A stretch of 64,000 nt of DNA. Source: Longimonas halophila (lineage in GTDB: Bacteria > Bacteroidota > Rhodothermia > Rhodothermales > Salinibacteraceae). Shown here piece after piece: positions 36,820-44,722 of the stretch (positions are counted from its first letter, which is position 1; every line of letters starts with the position of its first letter). Position numbers and translations under genes: made by a program. The notes below the pieces were generated by a model that was given only the letters and a program-made list of their open reading frames with translations, was not told the origin of the DNA and searched no databases. The stretch spans positions 62,001 to 126,000 of the forward strand of contig NZ_PDEP01000005.1 of the NCBI RefSeq assembly GCF_002554705.1, read 5' to 3'.

Positions 36820-37431
36820 ATGTCTGCTGAAGTCGTTTTGGTAAACGCGCACGACGAGCCCGTGGGCGTGGCCGACAAGCTCGAAGCTCACGAGCAAGGA
36901 TGGCTGCACCGGGCGTTCTCGGTGTTTGTATTTGACCCTAAAGGGCGGCTGCTTCTTCAACAGCGTAACGTGAACAAATACCACTCCGGCGCGCTGTGGT
37001 CGAACACGTGCTGTAGCCATCCGCATCCTGGAGAGGCCGTGGAAGACGCTGCGCAGCGTCGCCTGCATGAGGAGATGGGCTTCCAATGCCCGCTCGATGA
37101 TGCCTTCACGTTCACCTACCGCGCGGTACTGTCGGATACGATGATCGAGCACGAGTACGACCATGTGCTCATTGGGCAGGATACGCCGACTGTGCGGCCC
37201 AATGCCGATGAGGTGCAAGACTGGCGGTGGATGGCGCCCAACGAACTTATGGCCGATGTGGCGGCGCACCCTGAGCATTATACGGCATGGTTCCGCATGG
37301 CCGTGGAGCGTGTCCTTACCCATGCGCACGAGCAGTATCCCACCGTGGTGCCCGCGCTCGACGAAGCCGTGCAGCGCGCAGGATTCGACTATGCGACCGG
37401 CGAAAATATGACCTCGTCGCTGATGCCGTAA
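36820..37431 (+). CDS. idi: Isopentenyl-diphosphate delta-isomerase, type 1
   Basis: Nudix-fold enzyme interconverting isopentenyl and dimethylallyl diphosphate for isoprenoid synthesis (quinones, carotenoids, heme A side chain). Active-site cysteine is Cys65 in TCCSHPHPGE and the catalytic Glu112 lies in HEYDH. The Nudix helix region AAQRRLHEEMGFQC (78-90) is the family form with the RLHEE core. Start MSAEVVLVN and WLHRAFSVFVFD are typical. Length (203) is normal. It is followed 176 bases on by the FmdB-like gene. Confidence 0.95.
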   Translation: MSAEVVLVNAHDEPVGVADKLEAHEQGWLHRAFSVFVFDPKGRLLLQQRNVNKYHSGALWSNTCCSHPHPGEAVEDAAQRRLHEEMGFQCPLDDAFTFTYRAVLSDTMIEHEYDHVLIGQDTPTVRPNADEVQDWRWMAPNELMADVAAHPEHYTAWFRMAVERVLTHAHEQYPTVVPALDEAVQRAGFDYATGENMTSSLMP

Positions 37432-37607
37432 TACCCGTTTGCAGGTGCCATTCACGATCTAATCGGGCCGCCTTGCGTTGCGCGCTATGCTACCGGAACA
37501 AGGCAGCACAACGCGTGTGGATGGTTGCGGCGCGTTGGCAGGGCTCCCGAGCTGACAACCTCCAGGCGCCCTGATTTTTTGTCTCACTGGTAACGCTGTC
37601 TTTCTGT

Positions 37608-37949
37608 ATGCCTACCTACGTCTACCGTCGCGAAGACGGAACGAAGTTCGAAATCAAACAATCCATTACCGCCGATCCGCTCGAAACGTGTCCGGAAACG
37701 GGGCAACCGGTGGAGCGCATCATCAGCGGATCAGCAGGGCTCATCTTTAAGGGTAGCGGCTTCTACGAAACCGACTACAAGCGCAGCAACGGCTCGTCGG
37801 GCGCCAGTAGTCCGTCGAATGGTACGGACAGCAGTTCAGACGCGTCGTCGGGAAGCGCAAGCGGCGACAGCAGCAATGGAACGAGCAGCACCTCGGAATC
37901 GAGCACTGCCTCGGAGTCGAAGGCGGCGGCCTCTGGGGATGCTGATTGA
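37608..37949 (+). CDS. FmdB-like small protein with degenerate zinc ribbon
   Basis: The opening MPTYVYRREDGTKFEIKQSIT and ERIISGSAGLIFKGSGFYETDYK are the FmdB/regulatory zinc-ribbon pattern (normally MPTYxYxCxxCG...PxxC). Here the first CxxC is replaced by RREDG and only one cysteine remains (LETCPETGQ), so the metal site is lost. The C-terminal half (about residues 62-113) is a Ser/Gly/Asp/Asn low-complexity tail. Function is unknown. It ends 136 bases before a strong terminator. Confidence 0.8.
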   Translation: MPTYVYRREDGTKFEIKQSITADPLETCPETGQPVERIISGSAGLIFKGSGFYETDYKRSNGSSGASSPSNGTDSSSDASSGSASGDSSNGTSSTSESSTASESKAAASGDAD

Positions 37950-38084
37950 CGATTGAGCGCAGAAAATTCGCGCGCCCGAAGCAGCGCAGGGTCCAGGGCA
38001 CGAACGGCTACGCTTGCTACCGGCCTGTGGTGAATGCCTTGGCATGCCGTATCCTCCTGATGGTGCGCAACAGGTACATATATG

Positions 38085-38123
38085 AACCCCGAGAGCTGCG
38101 TGGTGTGGCTCTCGGGGTTTTTT
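38085..38123 (+). terminator. Rho-independent terminator
   Basis: AACCCCGAGAGC (38085-38096) pairs exactly with GCTCTCGGGGTT (38108-38119), followed on the plus strand by six Ts (38118-38123). Terminates the idi/FmdB-like side; the convergent fabH ends 36 bases away. Confidence 0.92.
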
Positions 38124-38158
38124 GTTGGGATGCAGAGATTGTACGTGCAAATAGCAGG

Positions 38159-39160
38159 TTAGCCGGGCGTAGGAAGCGTATCGGGCAAGTCGATGATCGT
38201 GGCGCCCCATGTGAGGCCGGCGCCAAATGCCACCAGCGCCAGCGTGTCGCCAGGGCCGGCGTGGCCTGTTTCGAGCGCTTCGGAGAGCGCCAGCGGGACA
38301 CTGGCGGCCGAGGTGTTGCCGTAGCGGTCTACGTTCATGTAGACCTGCTGATCGGTAAGGCCAAGCTCCTTAGCGGCGTACCGGATGATGCGCGCGTTGG
38401 CCTGATGGGGCACGAGCAGATCGATGTCTGCGGTGGTGTACGGCGAGGCCTCCAGCGCTTCGGTGACCGCGCTGTGCATGATGCGCGTGGCAAATTTGAA
38501 CACCTCGCGTCCGTTCATCTCCAGCGTCGGTTCGTCATTGTCGACACGGGCATGGGTGATGGGCTCCGCTACCCCACCTGCGGGTACAATGATGTGCTCG
38601 GCGCCGGTCCCATCGGAGCCCAAGACGTGGCTGCGCACGCCGCCGGTGTCGGTGGCCTGCATCACAACCGCCCCCGAGCCGTCGCCAAAGAGCACGGCGG
38701 TGCTCCGGTTGTTCCAGCTGAGCCATCGGCTGACGAGTTCGGTGCCGATAACGAGTACGGTGTCGCATGCGCCCGTCTGAATAAACTGCTGCGCCGTCAC
38801 CACCGCATACACGAAGCCCGTGCACCCCACGGTCAGCTGCATGGCACCGGTCGTAGGCATCCCCAGTCCCTCTTGCACCTGGCTCGACACGGGCGGGGTC
38901 AGGTAATCGGGCGAAGACGATGCCACAAGGAGCAGGTCGACCTCAGCAGCGTCTACACCGGCCCGTTCCAGGGCACGCCGCCCGCTCTCAACGGACATGG
39001 TGGCGGTGGTTTCGTTATCGGCGGCAAAGCGACGCTCACGGATGCCGCTGCGCGAGCGAATCCACTCGTCGCTGGTGTCCATGTGCTGGGCGAGTTCGTC
39101 GTTGGTGACCACACGCTCGGGCACGTAGTGGCCCCAGCCGGTGATGCTTGCGGTGCGCAT
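38159..39160 (-). CDS. fabH: 3-oxoacyl-ACP synthase III (FabH)
   Basis: Starts fatty-acid synthesis by condensing an acyl-CoA with malonyl-ACP. The ATG ending at 39160 (MRTASITGWGHYVPE) matches the family; the longer frame to 39220 does not. Triad: Cys113 (TVGCTGF), His252 (PHQAN) and Asn282 (YGNTSAAS). GSGAVVM and the C-terminal FGAGLTWG are standard. Length (333) is normal. It is isolated from other fab genes, so it may be a second FabH with other acyl preference; this cannot be judged here. Confidence 0.93.
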   Translation of the reverse strand: MRTASITGWGHYVPERVVTNDELAQHMDTSDEWIRSRSGIRERRFAADNETTATMSVESGRRALERAGVDAAEVDLLLVASSSPDYLTPPVSSQVQEGLGMPTTGAMQLTVGCTGFVYAVVTAQQFIQTGACDTVLVIGTELVSRWLSWNNRSTAVLFGDGSGAVVMQATDTGGVRSHVLGSDGTGAEHIIVPAGGVAEPITHARVDNDEPTLEMNGREVFKFATRIMHSAVTEALEASPYTTADIDLLVPHQANARIIRYAAKELGLTDQQVYMNVDRYGNTSAASVPLALSEALETGHAGPGDTLALVAFGAGLTWGATIIDLPDTLPTPG

Positions 39161-39229
39161 ATAGGCAGATAGATTGCGGGGTAGTGGTGAGATCTTAAAT
39201 GGTAACCTTTCTGATAACAACTTTTCCTG

Positions 39230-39276
39230 GGGCGAACGGTACCGAAAGCATTCGGCACAAGTTACCCCGTTCGCCC
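39230..39276. repeat. GAACGG-family palindrome, copy 2
   Basis: GGGCGAACGG (39230-39239) pairs exactly with CCGTTCGCCC (39267-39276); inside is the smaller CCGAAAGCATTCGG palindrome (39242-39255). The same outer arms form a hairpin at 54337-54360; the inner core recurs at 22543-22558. Confidence 0.75.
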
Positions 39277-39310
39277 ACGCCGGAGACTTCCGCGCCGGGT
39301 GGCGCTCCCA

Positions 39311-39330
39311 GCACCGATAGCATTCGGTGC
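39311..39330. repeat. CCGATAGCATTCGG hairpin, copy 2
   Basis: GCACCGA (39311-39317) pairs with TCGGTGC (39324-39330). Flanking CTCCCA before it matches the copy at 33054-33085. Confidence 0.7.
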
Positions 39331-39446
39331 ACGTTCTCCAGCTACTGGTGTCGTTTCTTCATCTCGTAGCGTTGACCTACTCCCGATTGCGGAAAGGAGC
39401 GAGGCGTGCTGTGTGTTGCAACGCCGGAAGCGGTTCCAGCGTACGG

Positions 39447-39470
39447 CCCCCAGTAAACGAGCACTGGGGG
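39447..39470. terminator. Hairpin downstream of tpiA
   Basis: CCCCCAGT (39447-39454) pairs with ACTGGGGG (39463-39470), 28 bases beyond the tpiA stop. No clear T-run on the minus strand; may end the gatB-to-tpiA unit. Confidence 0.45.
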
Positions 39471-39498
39471 ATGGTGGCGGTTTGGGCTGCTACGGGGG

Positions 39499-40269
39499 TT
39501 AGCTGGCGACTTCAGCCGCGCCAATTTCAGCGATGGTGAGGAAGTCGCTGGCGGTGAGGCTGGCGCCGCCAATCAGGCCGCCGTTTACATCCGGCTGGCC
39601 GAGCAGGGCTTCGGCGTTATGCGGCTTCATGCTGCCACCGTAGAGCACGTGGACGCCCGAGGCGTCTTCGGGGCTGTGTAGCGCTGCGAGTTCGCTGCGC
39701 ACGAACGCATGCATCTCTTGAGCTTGCTCGGGCGTGGCCGAGTCGCCCGTGCCAATCGCCCACACCGGTTCGTACGCAATGATGACATCATCAGCAGCGA
39801 CCGAGGCGCCGTTGAGCGCTGCGTGCAGTTGTGTGCGCACCACGTCTTTGGCGTTTCCGGCATCGCGCTCAGGTTTCGTTTCGCCCACGCAGATGACCGG
39901 AATCAGGTCGTGCGCCTGCGCTTGCTTGACCTGTGCATTTACGTCGGCATCCGAGAGGCCAAAGAGCTGGCGCCGCTCGGAGTGGCCAACGATGACGTGC
40001 GTGCAGCCCACTGCTTTCAGCATCGGAGCGGATACCTCGCCCGTGAAGGCGCCAGCATCTTCGTGGTGCATGTGCTGGCCGCCCAGCGCAACGGGCGTTT
40101 CGGCAAGCTCGCCCCCCACCGCCTGCAGGTTCACATCGGGCGGGCACACGAGCATATCGATAGGAGCGAGCGTATCCTGGCGTTCCAGGTAGCCCGTAGC
40201 AATGGACTGCGCCAGCGATTGCGCGTTGGGCAGCGTGGTATTCATCTTCCAGTTTCCAGCAATCAGCAT
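39499..40269 (-). CDS. tpiA: Triosephosphate isomerase
   Basis: Glycolytic enzyme interconverting glyceraldehyde 3-phosphate and dihydroxyacetone phosphate. Catalytic residues: Asn6 and Lys8 in GNWKMN, His96 in VGHSERR and Glu167 in AYEPVWAIGTG. The phosphate-binding loops near residues 170-176 and 230-235 are present. Length (256) is normal. It is the last gene of a minus-strand run; a small methyltransferase gene lies 46 bases upstream. Confidence 0.97.
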   Translation of the reverse strand: MLIAGNWKMNTTLPNAQSLAQSIATGYLERQDTLAPIDMLVCPPDVNLQAVGGELAETPVALGGQHMHHEDAGAFTGEVSAPMLKAVGCTHVIVGHSERRQLFGLSDADVNAQVKQAQAHDLIPVICVGETKPERDAGNAKDVVRTQLHAALNGASVAADDVIIAYEPVWAIGTGDSATPEQAQEMHAFVRSELAALHSPEDASGVHVLYGGSMKPHNAEALLGQPDVNGGLIGGASLTASDFLTIAEIGAAEVAS

Positions 40270-40315
40270 AAGAACGGGTCAGTTGGCAAGAAGAACAGAG
40301 GGATCCGCAGGAGAG

Positions 40316-40873
40316 CTATCGCTTGCGGGCTTCGTAAGCAAACATCGGCGGGATGTTGAAGAGCACGTACTCCTTCTCAACACGAGGAAACTGATCGCGC
40401 AGGGGCTGCTCCATGTGGTTGTAGTTCTGATACACCAGGAACTTGCCGTCGTCGTGGAGCGCGTCGAACGTGGACTGGATGAGTTCGGTCTTGATGGGAT
40501 CATCCAAAAACGAGAACGGGATGCCCGAGATAATGTAGTCGACGGGGTCGAGGTCATGCCCCTCGATAATGGACTCTACATTCTCGGCCCGGTCGTGCAC
40601 AACCGTAACCTGTGTGTTCTGCGCCTGAAACGACTCCAGGTCCTCTACGAAACCGTCATTGCTCTCAATGAGCACGAGCGAGGAGTCGGGATGCATATTG
40701 CGAGCTATGTAGCGGCTAAAGACGCCATCGCCCGGGCCGTATTCTACGATGGTGCACGGCGTATCGAAGTCGATCCAGCGGCACACGCGTTTGACCAAGT
40801 ACGAGGACGACGGCGTAATCGCGGCCACGTCACGGTCTTTGATGAAGTTTTTGATGTAGGAGAGCGTACCCAT
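40316..40873 (-). CDS. Small SAM-dependent methyltransferase, PmtA-like
   Basis: A 185-residue Rossmann methyltransferase. The start ending at 40873 (MGTLSYIKNFIKDRDVAA) is chosen; the longer frame runs into the upstream gene. SAM motif I is VEYGPGDGVFSRYIA and LIESNDGF is the motif II acidic loop. PSSSYLVKRVC near the N-terminus and DYIISGIPFSFLD with the FNIPPMFAYEA ending resemble phospholipid N-methyltransferases (COG3963); rRNA adenine dimethylases are a more distant match. Substrate unproven: phosphatidylethanolamine is a guess. Sits between a TlpA-like gene (88 bases) and tpiA (46 bases). Confidence 0.75.
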   Translation of the reverse strand: MGTLSYIKNFIKDRDVAAITPSSSYLVKRVCRWIDFDTPCTIVEYGPGDGVFSRYIARNMHPDSSLVLIESNDGFVEDLESFQAQNTQVTVVHDRAENVESIIEGHDLDPVDYIISGIPFSFLDDPIKTELIQSTFDALHDDGKFLVYQNYNHMEQPLRDQFPRVEKEYVLFNIPPMFAYEARKR

Positions 40874-40961
40874 GCAAGCAAAAAAGTCAGTGAGCAGAAA
40901 TAAAAACGCACGGACCCCTGCAGACCGCGTCTCCACGGGCCTCGTACGCAACGGGCGCGCG

Positions 40962-42425
40962 CTACGGCATCTCTGCAGAAGCAGAGGAGGAAAGCGCGCG
41001 TAGATCATCTTGGAGCGATACAATCGCTGTTCCCAGATACTTGTCCACGATGCGCCCCTCCGCATCAATTAAGACGCGCGTAGGCAAGGAGGCAATGTTA
41101 TACGTTTCAAGGAGCGGGCTTTCAACGCCTTCAGGGGCAATGACATGCAGACCAGGCAGCGAGCGTCCGTCGCGAAACGCGGTGTTGAGCACCGAGTCGG
41201 GCTGAAGCGATATGGAGATGAGTTGCAAGTCTTCGGCTTCAGTACCCTCGTAGATAGCGTTGCGCGTGGGAATTTGCTCGCGGTAGAGCCTGCTTTCGGG
41301 CCGGTAAAACTCCAATAGCACCGGCTGGCCCCGAAGCGATTCGAGCGAAATCGTGTCGCCGTCGGTGGTTGTCATGCTGATGTTGGGAGCCATGTTGCCG
41401 GGCAGCAGGTTCTCGGCCTCGTACTCGGCGCGCGTGGCCCACTCGGCCCACTCGGTATTGGGGTAGGTGTCGCGTAGCGTACGGGCGGCGCTCTGGGCCG
41501 CGTCGCGGTTGAGGCTATCGAGATGCGCGCGTACTACCTCGGCCTGCAGGCTGGCGCGCACATTGGTGGATGCGTTGGCAGAGTCGGAGCGACTGATGGC
41601 GTCGCGTAGCAGCGCGAGGGCAGCGTCTTGCCCATGAAGCTGCGCTTGTGACTGCCGGGCCACACGCACGGCCTCGGCGTAGCGCGGGTTGGTGGGCGCC
41701 AGCGCCTGGGTGCGGGCCACCGTGAGCGAGTCGTTCCAGCCTTGAATCATCGAAATGGATTCAACGGCTGCCAGGTCGCCCACATAAGATCCAGGAAACG
41801 TTTCGCGTAGGCGCCACAGAATGCTGCTTGTTTGGCGGATGTTCTGCCCCATGCGCGTTTGGTCGAGGTCCTCTTGCAGGTTGCGCACCATGGTCTGGCG
41901 GTGCAGCGTCATCGTATTGCGATACGCCATCAGCGCGTCGTTCTCAGGCGAGCGGATGCGCGGTAACCGGCGCACGGGCAATTCCATCTGCAGCGAGGCG
42001 GTATCGCCGTCGGCAATAACCAGCTCGCCACGATGCACCGTGTTGCCGCGCCGCTGCACCACATACGGGTAGATGGCTCGTTCGGGGGCTTGCACCGTCA
42101 TCTCGAATGCGCCCGAGGTGTCCGTTCGAGCAATGCCCAGCGTATCCACCTGCCGCCCCACCGGTTGAATAACGAGCACGCTGAATCCGCTGTAATCGCC
42201 TGAGGGGTCGACCTCGCTGTTTACGGTGATGGTGCCCTGTAGCACACTTGCAATGGAGGGGTCGTCTTGCGCGGGGCTCGATCCGCAGGCTGCTATGAGC
42301 AAGAGCGTGCCCAGCAGGCTGGCAAGGAGACCGGTGGACGCCGTAGCGAACGAGAACGGATGGAGGATAGGCACAGGGCAACGTGGGGTGGTTGGGGGGA
42401 GGCAAAGCGTTGACACGACGCGCAT
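40962..42425 (-). CDS. TlpA-like lipoprotein lacking the CxxC motif
   Basis: A 487-residue exported lipoprotein. The signal segment LLASLLGTLLLIAACGSS has a lipobox with the acylated Cys47. A region of beta sequence with a carboxypeptidase-like DTSGAFEMTVQAPERAIYPY stretch follows, then helical repeats, and a C-terminal thioredoxin-fold domain (from about 345: NISMTTTDGDTISLESLRGQPVLLEFYRPES...). In TlpA/ResA the next residues are WCxxC; here FYRPESRLYREQ contains no cysteine, so redox activity is unlikely. The ATG overlaps the gatB stop (TAATG), suggesting coupling. Confidence 0.8.
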   Translation of the reverse strand: MRVVSTLCLPPTTPRCPVPILHPFSFATASTGLLASLLGTLLLIAACGSSPAQDDPSIASVLQGTITVNSEVDPSGDYSGFSVLVIQPVGRQVDTLGIARTDTSGAFEMTVQAPERAIYPYVVQRRGNTVHRGELVIADGDTASLQMELPVRRLPRIRSPENDALMAYRNTMTLHRQTMVRNLQEDLDQTRMGQNIRQTSSILWRLRETFPGSYVGDLAAVESISMIQGWNDSLTVARTQALAPTNPRYAEAVRVARQSQAQLHGQDAALALLRDAISRSDSANASTNVRASLQAEVVRAHLDSLNRDAAQSAARTLRDTYPNTEWAEWATRAEYEAENLLPGNMAPNISMTTTDGDTISLESLRGQPVLLEFYRPESRLYREQIPTRNAIYEGTEAEDLQLISISLQPDSVLNTAFRDGRSLPGLHVIAPEGVESPLLETYNIASLPTRVLIDAEGRIVDKYLGTAIVSLQDDLRALSSSASAEMP

Positions 42426-43951
42426 TACTGGTTCTGAGACCGCGCATCGAGATGCTCGGTCAGGAGCGTGCGCACCAGTTGTGGATCTGGCGAGCCGTCA
42501 ATACGGCGCATCACCTGCCCGATAAAGAAGCCCAGCAGCCCGTCTTTGCCATTCAGGTATTGTTTTACGTTGTCGGAGTGCTCGTTGAGTACCGACGTGA
42601 CAACAGGTTCGATGTGGCTGCGGTCGGAGATCTGGATGAGGTTGTGGTCGTCGGCTATCTTACCTGCGGAGGCGTCGGTGTGGTCGAGCATGAGGCTGAA
42701 TACCTCCTGCGCGCCGCTGGAGCTGACCTTGTCTTCAAGGCGCAGATACACAAGCTGGGCCAGGCGCCGGGGCGTAACGGGCAGCGTTTGGGGCGTGTGG
42801 TCGGTTTCGTTGAGGGTCTGCATCACGTCGCCCATCACGAAGTTGGCCACTTCTTTGGCCTGGGCGTTGGTGTCGCCGCCTTTGGTGCGTTTGAAGAGCG
42901 AGGAGAGCGCCTCCTCGAAATAGTCGGCCACGGCGCGGTCTTCGGTGAGCACCTCGGCATCGTACGGGGGTAGCCCCAGGCTGTCAACAAAGCGGTGGCA
43001 GCGGGCATTCGGCATTTCGGGGAGGTCATCCCGGAGCGCCTCGACGCGCTCTTCGGGCACCACGACCGGTGGAAGATCCGGGTCGGGCAGATAGCGATAG
43101 TCCCGCGCCTCTTCTTTCGAGCGCAGCGTGCGCGTCTGCTGCGCATCGGCATCCCACAGCAAGGTTTGTTGCTGCACAGCCTCGCCACGTTCGCGCGCCA
43201 CGATCTGGCGGTTGATCTCGTATTCGAGCGCGCGCTCTACGTTGCGGATCGAGTTCAAATTCTTCAGTTCGGTGCGCGTGCCGAGCCCGGTCTGCCCTTT
43301 AGGACGTACCGACACGTTGGCATCGCAGCGGAGCGAGCCCTCTTCCATGTTGCCATTGCTAATGCCGAGCCAGCGGACCAGCTGTCGCACTTTTTGGAGG
43401 TAGCGGTAGGCTTCGTTCGGGGAGCGCAGGTCGGGCTCAGACACCATCTCAATGAGCGGCACGCCGCAGCGGTTGTAGTCGAGCAGCGTGTGGGCTTCGC
43501 CCTGATCGTGGATGGACTTGCCGGCGTCCTCTTCAAGGTGGATGCGCGTAATGCCGATGCGCTTGCGCGAGGGGCGGGCGCTGTCTGTATCATTGGTGCC
43601 ACTGGCGTCGGTGTCGGCATCAATTTCGAGATAGCCTCCGTAGCACAGCGGCGTGTCGTACTGCGAGGTCTGGTAGCCCTTGGGTAGGTCGGGGTAGAAA
43701 TAATGCTTGCGGGCGAAGAACGAACGCTCGGCAATGGAGCAGTGCGTAGCCAGCCCCATGCGGAGCGTGTGCGTGACGGCGGTCTCGTTGAGAACGGGCA
43801 GCGTGCCCGGATGACCCAGGCTCACCGGGTCAACATGCGTATTGGGCGGGGCGCCGTACGCGGCGGCTTCGGGGCTGAATAGCTTGCTCTCGGTTTGGAG
43901 CTGGCAGTGCACCTCCAACCCAATGACGGGCTCGTACGTCTCGTGCAGCAT
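42425..43951 (-). CDS. gatB: Aspartyl/glutamyl-tRNA amidotransferase subunit B
   Basis: Transfers ammonia from GatA to misacylated Glu-tRNA-Gln or Asp-tRNA-Asn. ATG ending at 43951 (MLHETYEPVIGLEVHCQL) chosen over an upstream in-frame codon. GLEVHCQLQTESKLFS, RKHYFYPDLPKGYQTSQYD and DYNRCGVPLIEMVSEPD are diagnostic. The C-terminal helical/YqeY tail starts about residue 350 and ends with SPDPQLVRTLLTEHLD. Length (508) is slightly over the common 480. Its stop overlaps the start of the TlpA-like gene. GatA and GatC are not in the window. Confidence 0.96.
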   Translation of the reverse strand: MLHETYEPVIGLEVHCQLQTESKLFSPEAAAYGAPPNTHVDPVSLGHPGTLPVLNETAVTHTLRMGLATHCSIAERSFFARKHYFYPDLPKGYQTSQYDTPLCYGGYLEIDADTDASGTNDTDSARPSRKRIGITRIHLEEDAGKSIHDQGEAHTLLDYNRCGVPLIEMVSEPDLRSPNEAYRYLQKVRQLVRWLGISNGNMEEGSLRCDANVSVRPKGQTGLGTRTELKNLNSIRNVERALEYEINRQIVARERGEAVQQQTLLWDADAQQTRTLRSKEEARDYRYLPDPDLPPVVVPEERVEALRDDLPEMPNARCHRFVDSLGLPPYDAEVLTEDRAVADYFEEALSSLFKRTKGGDTNAQAKEVANFVMGDVMQTLNETDHTPQTLPVTPRRLAQLVYLRLEDKVSSSGAQEVFSLMLDHTDASAGKIADDHNLIQISDRSHIEPVVTSVLNEHSDNVKQYLNGKDGLLGFFIGQVMRRIDGSPDPQLVRTLLTEHLDARSQNQ

Positions 43952-44122
43952 AAAACGGGCGTAGGGGGCAGAAAGACCGGAAACCATACAGCAGCGCAGT
44001 GCCCCGAAGGGGGCACCACCTGACTGCTAACTTAACCACCGGCGCATTGTTCAACGCGCGGTGCATCACGCGGTGGTTTAACCGGAAGCAGAGTCCGGGC
44101 GGGGCACGAACTGTGCTTCAGC

Positions 44123-44602
44123 TTACAGGGCCTCCCACTTTCCCAAGATCTCCTCGACGTGCGCATCCGTCTTCGGACGCTTAAACACGTGACGAATCAC
44201 CCCGTCGGGGTCAATCAGGTAGGTGGTGCGCTTGGTGCCCACCACGGTGTTGCCGTACAGGTTGCGCTCGCCGTACACGCCATATGCCGTAAGGATGTCG
44301 TGCTCGGGGTCGGCCACAAGTGGAAAGGGCAGGTCGTATTCGCTTGCAAAGTCGGTATGCGAGTCGACGCCGTCTTCCGAGACGCCAATCACGGCAATGC
44401 CGTTGTCCTGCAGCTCGGTGTAGCCATCGCGCAGGGTGCAGGCCTGCTTGGTGCAGCCGGGCGTATTGTCTTTCGGGTAGAAGTACAGCGCAACCCACGT
44501 TCCACGATAGTCGGAGAGCGTGAGCGGTTCGTTGTCTTGCGTAGCGGCGGTAAAGTCGGGCGCTTCTGTGCCTACAGCAAGGCGGTTGATGGTCGGAGGC
44601 AT
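44123..44602 (-). CDS. bcp: Thioredoxin-dependent peroxiredoxin, Bcp type
   Basis: Thiol peroxidase reducing peroxides. Peroxidatic Cys50 lies in DNTPGCTKQAC and resolving Cys55 five residues later, the atypical 2-Cys Bcp spacing. ALYFYPKD precedes it. The C-terminal SKRTTYLIDPDGVIRHVF-like region has a KRTTYLIDPDG match. Length (159) is normal. Transcribed separately after the sensor kinase gene (120 bases); 171 bases separate it from gatB. Confidence 0.94.
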   Translation of the reverse strand: MPPTINRLAVGTEAPDFTAATQDNEPLTLSDYRGTWVALYFYPKDNTPGCTKQACTLRDGYTELQDNGIAVIGVSEDGVDSHTDFASEYDLPFPLVADPEHDILTAYGVYGERNLYGNTVVGTKRTTYLIDPDGVIRHVFKRPKTDAHVEEILGKWEAL

Positions 44603-44722
44603 ACGGTAGCGGGTGGGTCAGTAGAGAAGCGAACGCGTGCTCTCACTTCGGATAGGGCAGTGCGTTCCGCCGGAATGCGGCTGTAGCGACTTCTTCTCGC
44701 CAGCCATGTGTACGGTCGAGGG

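Larger units (their letters stand above)
39161..39498. other. 338-bp gap with three palindromic elements
   Basis: Contains the GAACGG-family element (39230-39276), a CCGATAGCATTCGG hairpin (39311-39330) and a CCCCCAGT/ACTGGGGG hairpin (39447-39470) just beyond tpiA. No gene is evident. Confidence 0.7.
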
